A stretch of DNA of 64,000 bases, taken from the NCBI GenBank assembly GCA_965178125.1, contig OZ237746.1, positions 620,001-684,000 of the forward strand. Direction: 5' to 3'. Under the pieces are notes generated by a model. That model saw only the letters and a program-made list of their open reading frames with translations. It was not told the origin of the DNA and ran no database searches. Below are positions 42,461 through 52,643 of the stretch, in pieces. The stretch is from Bilabrum cf. latius. Its lineage: Eukaryota > Bigyra: Bicosoecida > Bigyra > Bicosoecida. The translations under genes were made by a program, and so were the position numbers. Position 1 is the first letter of the stretch. Each line of letters opens with the position of its first letter.

Positions 42461-45400
42461 TCACCACCCGAGCCCGCTCGCACCCATGCCCCCACGAGCA
42501 GCAGCCGAAGCCGAGGACGAGGACGCCGCCCCGAGCCCAGAGGCACCCATCCCGATCCCGCCGGCTCCCTGCCCCGCCCACTGGCTGGCCCCGTGCTGCG
42601 CCACGAAGCCCATCACGTCCTCCCTCGCCCGTCTCTCCAGGTCCTGCGCGTCCTCCTTCTCGCCCTCCGCCAGCTCCTCCTCGGGGAGAGCGGCCAGCAC
42701 GGCGGCCTTGTCCGTCAGCTCCATCAGCGCCTGGTTGGCCCCCCGCAGCAGATCCCCGACGTCCTCCTCGCCGGCACCAGGCCGCCTCGCGAACCTCACC
42801 CACCGGCACACACCCTCGCAGTACGCCCGCACCACGTGCAGCCGCATCCCCGCGTCACCCCCATCCTCCTGAAGCATCCTCGAGTAGAGCCCCAGCCGCC
42901 GCCTCCATCGGATCCCAGAGCCCGTGCCCGCCACCCCATCAGGCCCGAACGCCTCACCTGCACCTGCACCGGCCCCCGCTCCCGCGCCACCGAGCAGCAT
43001 CCCAGCTCCCTCACCGGACTCGTCCACGTCCCGGATCCGCCCTAGCACGCCGTCAATGATCCACCCGGGATTGAACCCCGGGTCCTGGCCCCAGTCCACG
43101 GCCTCGTTCTCGCACGCAAGGCACACACCTTGCAGGATGCTGTCGTGCAGTGCAACCACGCTGCCCAGCTGCACCAGCAGCGCGGCGATTTCGTCCTGCG
43201 CGACTTCGCGCCTTTGTCCACGCACCGCCGTGATCTGAAGATCCACGGCTTTGGCCACCAGCTGGAACACCTGCTGCGGTCGCGCGAGCCCTGCCACTCG
43301 AAGCAGCCTGAGCGCGTGCACGTGCAGCCGATTCTCGTCCCGCTGCGCCTCTGGGAGCAACCAGTCCAGCGAGGGCGGCCGGGCGGCCAGGTCTTCGAGC
43401 AGCTGCTTCGTGGCCCCGTCCCGCCCACCCCTTGCCTCGATCGCCCGCAGCATGTCGCACTGCACCCGGGCCAGCTCCGCGTCTCGGCGGATGGCGTTCA
43501 GCTCCGCCGCGCCGGCCGCGTCTGTGGCCCGCACCGACGGCTCCGAGGCCAGCCTTGATGCCTCACGCAGCATGGCCGTCCTCCTGACGATCGGAGCCGC
43601 CTCGGCCCCGTCGCCCAGGAAGTGTTCCTGCCGCGCCCCGGCACCAGCACCCCCACCCACCCCCCCCTCGAGGGACTCCGTCTCCTCGGGGGGGGGCAGC
43701 ACCGCCCGCATGGCCAACGAGGCCAGCAGCCTGGCAGTCTCGGCATACCTGCGCTGTTCCCTGTACACCCCTAGCACCGCCGCAGGGCTCTGCATGACGT
43801 CCCTGAGGAAGGGCAGCAGGCCCCGAGGGCTGGTCACCTCCAGCGCCCTTCGCATGGAGGAGTGCCTGAACACGAGAGGGTCGGTCCAATCCACCATGGC
43901 CTCCACCGTCACGCGGGTGATCCCGTGCGGAACCGGCGCCGCGCCAATCTCCCCCACCACGGGGGGGTCTTTCGCCCCCGCCCCGGTCGCGGGGCCCTTG
44001 CCCACCAGCCCGCAGTCCTGGACCGCCGATTCAACTGCCTTCTCGGCGTACATGAGCTGGGCATCGGCCAGAAAGCCAAATGCCCACCGGAATGCCTCCT
44101 CCTTCCACACTGGTGAAGGGGACGCCTCCAGATACGCCTGCAAGAGGACGGCCTGGGCGGCACGGTGGGACTCCAGGGCGGCCGCCTGCCTCTCTCCGTC
44201 GATCGCATGGCCGGCCCGCTCCGCCGCCTGAGCGAACGTGATGCGCTGCCTCGCAGCCAGCTCGTGCGCGAACAACACCACCTCCTGCGCCGACTCGGGC
44301 CGCTGTGCCCTGGCCAGTGCCCTCCTCGCGATCCTCGCGCACTCGATGTGCAGCCACAGGGCCTCTTCCCCCGCGTCCCTCGCACGGCCGCTGCCCCCAC
44401 CCTCGGTGCCCGAGAGCACAGGCACCCAGGCCGGGAACCTAGAGCGCGCCTCGTCCTCATCCGGCAGCCCGTCGGGGGATGGCCTCCCCGGCGCCTCGTC
44501 CCCTTTAAACCCAGTGGCTGACTCTGCCGCCCGCCGGTGCATCTGACGTGCCCTCTGCAGAGCAGCCGCGGCGGTTAGCCCCCGGGGCGCCTGCTTGGCG
44601 GCGGCATGCGCGCACACGGCAAACACGAAGCCGTAGTCGGATATCTCCTCCGCAACGAGGCAGAGCTCCGCCACCCTCTGCAGCAGCTCCCGCGAGATCC
44701 TGCTGCCGTCGATGGCACTCCTCGCGGCGCGCAGTGCCAGTTCCCTGGCCCTGTCTTTCTGGGCCCTGTCCGCCGCCTCGCCGGCCTCCTGCAGCAGCAG
44801 CTGCGCCGAGGTCAGCTCTGCGTCCGAGGCCCGCATGAAGAAGGGCGCCTTGCTCCTGATCTCCTGCACCAGGGAGCGCTCGGCGGATCCCCCGCCCATG
44901 CCTCCTAAAGCACCGGCATGGCCCATCCCGGCGGCCATGCCCCTGAGTGCGAGCGAGCTTAGGATCCGCCGGAGCACCATCTGGGACCGGGGCTTCTGCG
45001 TGATGTACTGCAGCCGCAGAGTCTGCACGCAGCCCGCGTCGGTGCTCGGCTCCCTGAAGCACTCCGCTGGCAGGTTGGCCAGCAGAGACCCCAGCTTCGT
45101 GGTGGGCCGAGCCAGCCGCGCGACGGCACAGATGCCCTGCAGCACAAGGTCGACGTGGGCGAACAGGCCAGAAAGGAGGTACTGCTCATGCCTCTGGGGG
45201 TCCTTGAGCTGAGAGAGCGCCCTCTCCCTGTCGGTGCCTCCGCGCCTGACCATGCCCTGCACCCGCATGAGCTCGGTGTCCACGCGCGGGAACTTCTCGC
45301 GCAGGAACACCTTGAGTCTGTGGAGCTGGGAGGCGATTTCCTCCAGCTCAGCCTCGCTGTACCGCACAAAGACCGGCAGTGGGCGCGCGGACGGCTGCCC

Positions 45401-48400
45401 CACGTTGTACGTCTCCACAATATCCTGGTCCTCGGGCCAGTCGCCCCCCTCCCACACCAGCAGCGACCGCTTGTAGATCGAGTCGATCGTCCTCTGGTAG
45501 TACAGGAACACCCCCTGCAGCGCGGTGGAGGGCGAGAGCGTCTCGCACAGTCCCCTCATGAAGTCGTGCGTGTCGGTTGTGTTGAACAGATCCGCCAGGT
45601 CCTGCTCAGAGTAGCCCTCTAGATTCCGGGACGGCTTCTCGCCAACTCGATCGAAGGCATCCGAAGCCGCGTGGGCCAGCGTCTCATCGGGCGTATCGAG
45701 AGCACCCATCCCTCCCATGCCCAGCAGGAGCCTCGCGGCCGCGCCCGTGTTGCGGCCCGCCGCGCCCCCGCCGCTCATGCGCCCGTCCCCGCGCATTCCC
45801 GTGGCAGCGGCCTGGGATACGGCGGACCCGCCGGCAAAGACCTGGAGGCACATGCTGGCCAGCTCCGCCGGCGAGAAAGCCCGCTGCATGAGGGCAACGT
45901 GCCTGGCCGGCCGGGGCAGGACGTTCTCGGCCAGCAGATCGACGGGCCTCCACTGCTCCAGCAGCGCCACGCCGTCCGGACCCACGCACACGAACCGCTG
46001 GCGGGGTACCGGCTGCGCCTGCACCCACATGGGCCGGGGGCACTTGTGTTCCCCGAGGTGGGCGTCCTCTGGGTACGCCTTCAGTTCCCTGGCCCTGCGC
46101 TTGAGCACCATCAGGTACTCGTCTAGCAGTCTCCCGGGCCTCAGCTGCGGAAAGGACTCGAGGAGAGCCTGGTCCTGCATGGACAGCATGGACTCATATG
46201 CGGCCGCGGAGGTATTGGCGGGACCCCCGCCCCTGCCGCGCCCGCGCTTCCGCCCGATCCTAGGACCCGGCAGCTGGCCCCTCCCGTCCGCAGCCACGAG
46301 CCCGGCGGCGTCCCACCCGTCGCCACCCCTTCGCCTCCCGTCCGCTTCCACGAATGCGCCGTCATCCGGCAGCCCGTCGTCCTCCTCTTCTACAGCCGCA
46401 CGGTCCCTGGCCGCGGCCTCGAGCACAACGGGGATCGCCGCGTCGGGGGCGATGGGCGCAGGCTCTGGCCCCGGGCCCACAAGCAGCGCACCAGTCGCGG
46501 AGTAGTGCATGTCGTGGTACAGCAGCGAGGGCTGCGGCTCGGCATCCATAGCGCGGATGTCCATGCCCAGCCCTGCAGCCTCCGCATCGTCGTCGTGATC
46601 CGCCCACCCGGCCCCCGCCAGTGGCAGCAGCCTCCTAGTGACCGCCTCTCTCATCGAGTTCTCGTGCCCCCGCATGAAGGCGCCGTCCTCCGTCTTTGCC
46701 TGCTTCTGGAACTGCTCGAGGGCGCGCCGCCCGCGGAGCATGGGTTCGTAGGTGATGCCCACCGTCTCGCACCTTCCTTCCTTCCTCCTCGCGAGCAGCA
46801 CCGTGCTGCCCGGTACCATGCAGCAGGCCACGACAGACTGCATCGAGTGCGCGTCTCCCTGCCTGGGCTGTGGCCCGTCCGCGTACAGAGCAGTCAGGTC
46901 AGCTTCGTCCTGCCTGCGCCCAACCATCTGCGCCTGGGCCGACGATGCCGACGAGGACGAGGACGATGCCGCAGCAGCGGCAGAAGAAGACCCGGAACCC
47001 CGGCCGTCGGTCACAGAGAGGTTGCTGGGCGGGGGCAGCCTCACGTACACAAGCTCAATGTTCTTGCCCGAACTCTGCCCGCTCTGCTCCACGTAATCAG
47101 CCGTGCGAGTGTCATCAAAAATGCTGCCGTACCCGCGCTTGGGCCGGTCGTACATGCTAAAGTACAGCCGGGCCCCGCCCTCGTCCATGGCCACCAGGTG
47201 CACCCTCTTGCTGACGTCAGGGTGCACCGGCTGCAACCTCACAAGCGGGAAGCCCAGCCCCGTGGCGCCGCCCGCACCGGCACCCAGCGAGTTGGACAAC
47301 AAGTCCATGGCAACCGCAGCAGCGCCCCTGCCCCCCATGTCCCGGCTGTGCACCTTGGCTTGTTCCCTGAGACCGGACTGGGTCAGCCTGCAGCCCACCA
47401 CGGGCAGGTCGCTGGGTCCCCCGAGCAAGTACGTGGTGATGGTGCCCGACACGCCCAGCGTATACAGGTGCGACCGGTTGTGGTCCACCACCATGTCAAC
47501 CAGCGGATCAGGGTCGAACACCCGGGCGATGTTGCGGATCACGGTGTAAGGGTTCCAGGAGAGGAGGTTCGTGTGGTTGATGGTCCTGCACCTCTTCCTC
47601 TGTCTGCCGCATGCCTCGGCTGCCAGCTCGATGGCCGCCGTGGTGGCCCTCCGGAGCTGCTGCAGGTACTGCTCGATGCCCTTGTCGCTTGATGCCGCCT
47701 CGGCGGGCACGTCGCCGTACATGAGCTCGGTGAGGCCGCCCGTGCCCGTGCCAAGGAACACTCTCCCATGCAGGTCGCCCGCGATCCGGTCCACCAGTGC
47801 CCCTTTGAGCGAGCACTTGTAGTCGCTGCCTCGGGGGATGTCCAGCACGCCGCGGGCACCATCGGGCATGCGGATGGCGCGAATGGATACGCTCGTGGTG
47901 GTGGCGATGGCCAGGACGTACTGTGACGAGTGGTGAGGGGTCAAAATGTGGGGGGTGGGGGGGAATCAATAGTGTGTGGGGGGAGGCGCGCAAGGGGTGC
48001 AGGTGCGGCAATAGGTGCACAGGTGCTTAGTGCACGGGGGGTGCAACGGGAATCGTGCGGGGAGACACGGTATCATCCCTACCACTAGTTAAGCACCCTC
48101 CCATACCAGTGATCGTCGTCATCGACTCACCCGCACGTGCCCATCTCGAAAAGCCAGGGGCTGCGGCACGCACAGCGCAACCGCTGTGATGCTGGACGCG
48201 CAATCCGGCAGACGGATGTCTACAGTGCCAGTCGTGTAGTTCCACAAGCAGAATTTATTGTCGCAGCAGACCCAAGCTCTCTGAATCTCGGGAAATGTCC
48301 CGTACCGGTCTCTGGAGCCTGTCGCTGCAACCTCGGCGGCGGCCGCGGGAATCTCGGAACGCGCAGTTACGCGAAGCTGCGAGACAAGGTAAAGTTATGT

Positions 48401-48764
48401 ATCTTCTAATCATTAGTAAGAACCAACTTAATGATGCAAACAGGGCAAGTCATTACCAGTGCTTGCGTTTCTGGGATGTGCTCCCGGGCTGTCCACCACT
48501 ACGCAGCCTCACCAGAGAGCAGTTGAGCGGATTTCCAGCAGGCCCATCGTTCCGCGGAAAGTAAACATGTGGGTATACTTTTGACTCCAGCCTGTACGAA
48601 AGGTCGTGGTTGTCGCGATCCAAGGCCGCCTTATCGCTCAGCTCAAAGTGATGCAGAGCCAAATCCTCGGTGCAGGATTCAAAAACCCTCTAAGCTGCAG
48701 AGCACCTCGTCTCATCTTCATCTTTGCTAGACGAATGAGAGGACGAGCTGCCCTGGGCAGCCAT
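42461..48764 (-). CDS. NUP155: Nucleoporin Nup155/Nup170
   Basis: Three exons (48764-48513, 48376-48131, 47920-42461) encode 1,985 residues ending at TGA 42461. Nup155 is an inner-ring scaffold of the nuclear pore, with an N-terminal beta-propeller and C-terminal alpha-solenoid. The propeller is recognised by GTFPEIQRAW, FCLWNYTTG, VALCVPQP and DGHVR joined to YVLAIAT across intron 2, then LHGRVFLGTGTGGLTEL, RCRTINHTNLL and GGARLYFSMYD. Later solenoid parts match around LVQEIRSKAPFFM, a PAAVLGVYREQRRYAETARLL-like helix pair, and VDWGQDPGFNPGWIIDGVL. The protein is about 40% longer than human Nup155 because of Gly/Ala-rich inserts. One TAG (48690) lies in the N-terminal helix; the 1,820-codon last exon has none. 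Its start is 126 bp from COPE. Confidence 0.94.
47921..48130 (-). other. Nup155 intron 2, 210 nt
   Basis: The donor is CGG|GTGAGT and the acceptor CACAG|TAC, phase 0. CACTCGTCAC (47923-47932) ends only 2 nt before the exon, so the conserved motif and the acceptor AG are practically fused. Confidence 0.93.
48377..48512 (-). other. Nup155 intron 1, 136 nt
   Basis: The donor is CTG|GTGAGG and the acceptor TCTCGCAG|CTT, phase 0. It joins the N-terminal helix exon to the exon with GTFPEIQRAW. It lacks CACTCGTCAC. Confidence 0.75.
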
Positions 48765-48890
48765 GCTGGTCGATAAACTAGGGCAAAACCTCTTTTTGTG
48801 CTCAAACCAAAATACACTCGTCACACCTACCTGAGCTTGCGCCCGAAAGACCCGCCGAGCCCTTCAGGCTGCACTGCAAGACTACCAGGC
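48765..48890. promoter_or_regulatory. 126-bp bidirectional promoter, Nup155/COPE
   Basis: Only 126 bp separate the two ATGs, so both genes must start from shared sequence. The region contains one exact CACTCGTCAC at 48815-48824 in COPE orientation. A 5'-leader intron for COPE ending after this motif is possible but not shown. Confidence 0.6.
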
Positions 48891-50201
48891 ATGGCCGGAC
48901 TGTCTGCTCCGGATGAGTTGTTTGAAGTAAAGGAATAGTTCTTTCTAGGGAACCACTCAGCAGCAATTAGCGCAGCAGCGTCTGTGTCTGGCCTGGACGA
49001 GGAGCAGACTGCCAAGCGCGACGCGTTCGTGTACCGGTGAGCCAGGTTCAATTGTTCGGCGCAAGCACGGCACAATATGTGTGCTATAAGTATGTCGTTT
49101 TTGGCAGTACGTTCCCGCATCGCAGGGCTTATATTGCACAGGGCAATCCGCAGGTAGTCCTCGCTGAGGTGCCGGCGAGCGAGACCAGACCTCCGTTGCG
49201 AGCGGTGCGGGCCCTCGCTGAATATACTTCAAATGAAAGCGATAGGCCTAGGATAGCAGAGGACGTAAATGGTTGGCGATCGGCGGGGTCTGGCATGGAC
49301 TCAGACGCAGTTGCAGCGATCGTGGCAGCGACCATCCTCACTTCTGAGGGCCGCACGTCCGATGCGTTCAAGGCGATTGCCAAGGAAGATACGATGGAAA
49401 AGTGAGGCTGGGCGCCGCCTCCGAGTCCAGCTTGTTCGTTTCCTGGGAAAGCTGCGATTGTGCTGTTGCGCGGCAACGTGGATCGTCCTGCTCGCCTCTC
49501 CTGACTCTCCCGAGTGCCACGATATTGCGTGCAGCTATAAGGCCAGTGCATATGCAGGACCTGAATTGTATGCACTGGTCCCATCGGTTGCGCTTGACGT
49601 CTGAAACAGCTCCTCGTGTGCCCGAGCACATACCCGTCAACCCCACTGCTGCCCATGACCAAGCTAGCCTTTCCTGACCGCCTCCCACTCGTCACATCCG
49701 TTTTGCTCGTCGTCCCGCAGGCGCGCCATGGCTGTGCAGCTGCTCCTGCGCATGGACAGGGCGGATCTCGCCCGGGCCCGGGCCGATAAGATGCTGCGAG
49801 ACGACGTGGAGGCCACTCTGGCGGTGCTCTCGGGCGCCTGGGTGTCGCTCTACGAGGGGGGGCCTAAATGTGCCGAGGCCGCCGCGGCGCTGGGGGAGCT
49901 GAAGGACCGCAGGGGAGTCAGTCCCGTGCTTAGCTCTGCGATCGGCGCTGCGATGCTCGCCGCTGGTCGGGTGGGCGATGCTGAGGCTGCTTTCCACGAG
50001 GCCGGCGGGAGGGGCCCCGCCGCGGGGGATGCTCTCGTGAACCTGGTTGCAACCTCGCACCTGCAGGGCAAGGACGAGACCCACATCGGGAGACTGGAGG
50101 CCCAGCTCAAGGCCGAGGCGGGTGAGCACCCGGCGGTCAAGCAGCTCTAGGTGGCCGAGTCCGCCATGGAGAGGGCAGCGGCGGCGGCAGAGGAGGCGTG
50201 A
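48891..50201 (+). CDS. COPE: Coatomer epsilon subunit (epsilon-COP)
   Basis: Three exons (48891-49036, 49126-49401, 49721-50201) encode 300 residues ending at TGA; the human protein has 308. Epsilon-COP is a TPR-type subunit of the COPI B-subcomplex in Golgi-to-ER transport. Homology is clear along the whole length: DELFEVKE, DAFVYRAYIAQG across intron 1, then AMAVQLLLRMDRADLAR after intron 2, TLAVLSGAWVSLYEGG and GDALVNLVATSHLQGK. Two TAGs occur: residue 16 (VKE-TAG-FFLGN, a variable site in the family) and residue 284 (HPAVKQL-TAG-VAESAMER, where human has Gln in HPFIKEYQAKEN). The second supports Gln. It is divergent from Nup155. Confidence 0.94.
49037..49125 (+). other. COPE intron 1, 89 nt
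   Basis: The donor is CCG|GTGAGC and the acceptor CATCGCAG|GGC, phase 2. Removal joins DAFVYR to AYIAQG. It has no CACTCGTCAC. Confidence 0.92.
49402..49720 (+). other. COPE intron 2, 319 nt
   Basis: The donor is AA|GTGAGG and the acceptor GTCCCGCAG|GCG, phase 2. Removal joins KEDTMEK to RAMAVQLL. CACTCGTCAC is at 49686-49695, 25 nt before the exon and upstream of a pyrimidine-rich tract. Confidence 0.93.
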
Positions 50202-50295
50202 GAGGTGTGGGACACTAGACGGTATGAATTAGAGTCTTTGTCTGAGTAAATATAGCTTCAAATGTGCCAGAATAATTCAGATGTGAAGTTGCGTT

Positions 50296-50721
50296 ATGAT
50301 TGCCAGTGGAGAAAAGTCTGAATTCGATAACTTGATGACGGAGACGAAGGCATCTCGCATCGCAAGAGATATGCAGCGCATCATTCAGCAGCTACTTAAT
50401 GACGTCGTTGTAAAGGCTATTGCGGACAATCCGATCGTGCAGCGCGTCGCCTACAACTCGGTTGAGGGTCTCAAGAATATCGGAAAGAAAGCGGGCGAAG
50501 CTGCAATCAGCAAGACAGGTGTTGCCCCCAAGGCCACGCAGTCTGCCACTAGCAGTCGATCTGCTTCGACCATGGCGTAGAAACAGATACCAAAGTCAGC
50601 ATCACAGCCCTCTGGCAGGCCTGCGAAGAAGGGATTTTTCGAGTCGCTTGCCGAGGAAATGCAGAGAGATATGAATCAAATGGCTGGAAAAGCCAAGGGT
50701 AGAGATGGCGGCAGACTGTAA
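50296..50721 (+). CDS. Small hydrophilic protein, unknown
   Basis: A 141-residue protein, ATG 50296 to TAA 50719-50721, with one TAG (50578; SASTMA-TAG-KQIPKS). The N-terminal part is helical (ASRIARDMQRIIQQLLNDVVVKAI, then NPIVQRVAYNSVEGLKNIGKKAG). The C-terminal part after TAG keeps clear coding character (KKGFFESLAEEMQRDMNQMAGKAK). I recognise no family; the amphipathic helices could suit a membrane- or mitochondria-associated protein. It follows COPE in the same direction after 94 bp. Confidence 0.65.
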
Positions 50722-51103
50722 TTTATATGTTCTTTATTGAACACGTGATATGAACAGATTCGTTTGGGACATTCGAGAATAGCGTGGACATGCCTGGTGC
50801 ACTGCAACTAGGACGCTGCGCTGGTAGCGAAAATGGCGCGCCTCGTCCAGTTGCAATCATAAATTCCACCATACAAGGTCTGGCATTGGCCTTCGCCGCC
50901 GCCCTCAATGTGAAGCCTGGAATGGGAAGCCTGACAAATCCGCCTGCCACTCGATTCCGGCAGGTGCCCTCGAGCTGCCAATCGCAAAGTCAAAGGAAAG
51001 TTTGGGATACGTCCATCGTGGTGCAGGAGTGCTGATGCTAGACGATTAGATATCATCCGTGTACCACCAGTGTACTGGCCTCATTGCTTCTGCCTCCTTC
51101 TCC
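50722..51103. other. Convergent intergenic region, 382 bp
   Basis: This lies between two converging genes. An 84-codon plus-strand frame from 50784 to TGA 51035 has ordinary composition (IINSTIQGLALAFAAALNVK) but no recognisable family. It may be chance or a small gene. Confidence 0.35.
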
Positions 51104-51407
51104 TCAGCAACCCGAAACTGGCTTGTAGACGTGGACTGTGTCCCCATCCTCGATCCCTAAGTTCTTAATCCGTTCGTACAAATCGGCCCTATCCCCATCT
51201 ACAAGTATCCCGAAATCATGTAGCTCATGTTGAGGTACACCAAATCTCTGAGCGTAGGCATCCAAGATCTGCGTAAGCCGCACTCTACCATTCAACAGAA
51301 CCGTAAGGGAATTTCCATCAATATCAACGCATTTCACACTTATCTTGCTACTCTTAGGCTGTGTATAGCTTGCAGCGGACGTGCTAGCCACTATGCGCTT
51401 TGATTTG

Positions 51408-51499
<92 letters not shown>

Positions 51500-52303
51500 C
51501 ATTGAAGACTAGCCACCCGTTCCCATGGGGTTCTATCCGCTTGGAGACTAGCCACCCGTTCCCATGGGGTCTACTTTTGCATCGATTCGAATACTTCCAG
51601 CAAGCCCCATGCTTGTCAGTGCAACCGGCGAAGTCCTGGGTACATGACTGGAGGCGGGTGCTTGGGCAGGCGCAGGAGCAGGGGCAGAGGACGGGGCAGG
51701 GGCAGAGGACGGGGCAGGGGCAGAGGACGGGGCAGGGGCAGAGGATGACGGTATGCCACCTGGGCGCACATCCCCACAGGATGCTGCTCCTGGCCGCAGC
51801 TCTGGCATCAACTCCTGCCTATCAATACCCCATGCATCCATGGGTGCTTCCTCTCCAAATATCAAACGATACATTGCAATACCACGCGCCCGCCTTGACT
51901 CGATCGCTGCTGCCGAGTGAAGACCAGTGTCGGGGTCGTGAGCCACCGACATGGGGATGCCGCGAGATCGCCCGATCTCAGACAGGCAAGCACTTGCTTG
52001 AGACCAATGCCGAGTGCGCAAGATCAGCCCATGCCACTGCTCTGTGATCTTCGGGCTGGCAGAGATCCACGGCCGCAGGGAGATTTGGGACGGACCATCG
52101 GTCGGGCCTCCGTCAGCGTTCGGGTTCGGCGTGTGCTGCTCCGTGCATGCTGCTTTGAGGGCGAGAAACCTAGCAAGCTCTCGCTTGCTGGAATCCGCGA
52201 AGTACTCTAGCTTCAGGATCGCAGCTTCGGCTTCCCTTGCAAGAGATCGTCTGCAAATCGTGATGCTCCCGGAAGACGAAGACGCTGATGTTGCGCCGTT
52301 CAT
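51104..52303 (-). CDS. Protein with C-terminal SUMO-like domain
   Basis: A 399-residue protein, ATG 52303 to TGA 51104. The N-terminal half is helical (LAREAEAAILKLEYF ... RELARFLALKAACTE), then Ser-Ala-Pro repeats. Three TAGs (51548, 51533, 51509) stand in a duplicated PMGTGG segment, followed by an Ala-Gly run from a CTCCTG hexamer. The last 80 residues have the ubiquitin-like fold of the SUMO/Rad60-SLD type: ISVKCVDIDGNSLTVLLNG, LTQILDAYAQRFGVP, FGILVDGDRADLYERIKNL, GIEDGDTVHVYK. There is no terminal Gly-Gly, so it is not a conjugatable modifier; like NIP45/Rad60 it may work in SUMO-pathway scaffolding. Without TAG-as-sense, the domain would be a separate short protein beginning in the Ala-Gly run. 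Confidence 0.8.
51404..51499 (-). repeat. Hexanucleotide repeat (CTCCTG)n encoding Ala-Gly
   Basis: About 15 perfect hexamers encode the alternating Ala-Gly run between the N-terminal part and the SUMO-like domain. Confidence 0.93.
51513..51572 (-). repeat. Direct duplication of about 27 bp
   Basis: The segment GACTAGCCACCCGTTCCC and the following bases occur twice in tandem here. Each copy carries one in-frame TAG on the minus strand, so this duplication multiplied TAG codons inside a gene. Confidence 0.88.
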
Positions 52304-52643
52304 GGCCGATGCAGCAAACGTAGTACACGTTGAATTTTAAGTCTCTTCTTGAATAATATAGGCCCGTAAGCGTTGACAGGAAGCTACCTCAAAGCGATGA
52401 CAATTTGTTGTATTTTTTCAGAATGCAACCAACGGTATTGCTGCTATTATTGCGCCCAAAGGCATCGACGTGTAGCAATACTGTACTCAAATACCGCCGA
52501 TTTTTTTTTGCCCGAAGGCAAGGAAAATGATCACAATCACACGTCATGAACCATGATCCAATTTTCGATCGGAGCAACTGCCTTTCCAAAATACTGACAA
52601 CTTGTAGAACGAAGCAAGCAACAATCAGACCCATGAGAACCCA
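52304..52643. other. Divergent intergenic region, 340 bp
   Basis: AT-rich spacer between the SUMO-like gene and the GT4 gene, with a T9 run near 52500. I see no coding frame or RNA gene. Confidence 0.45.
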
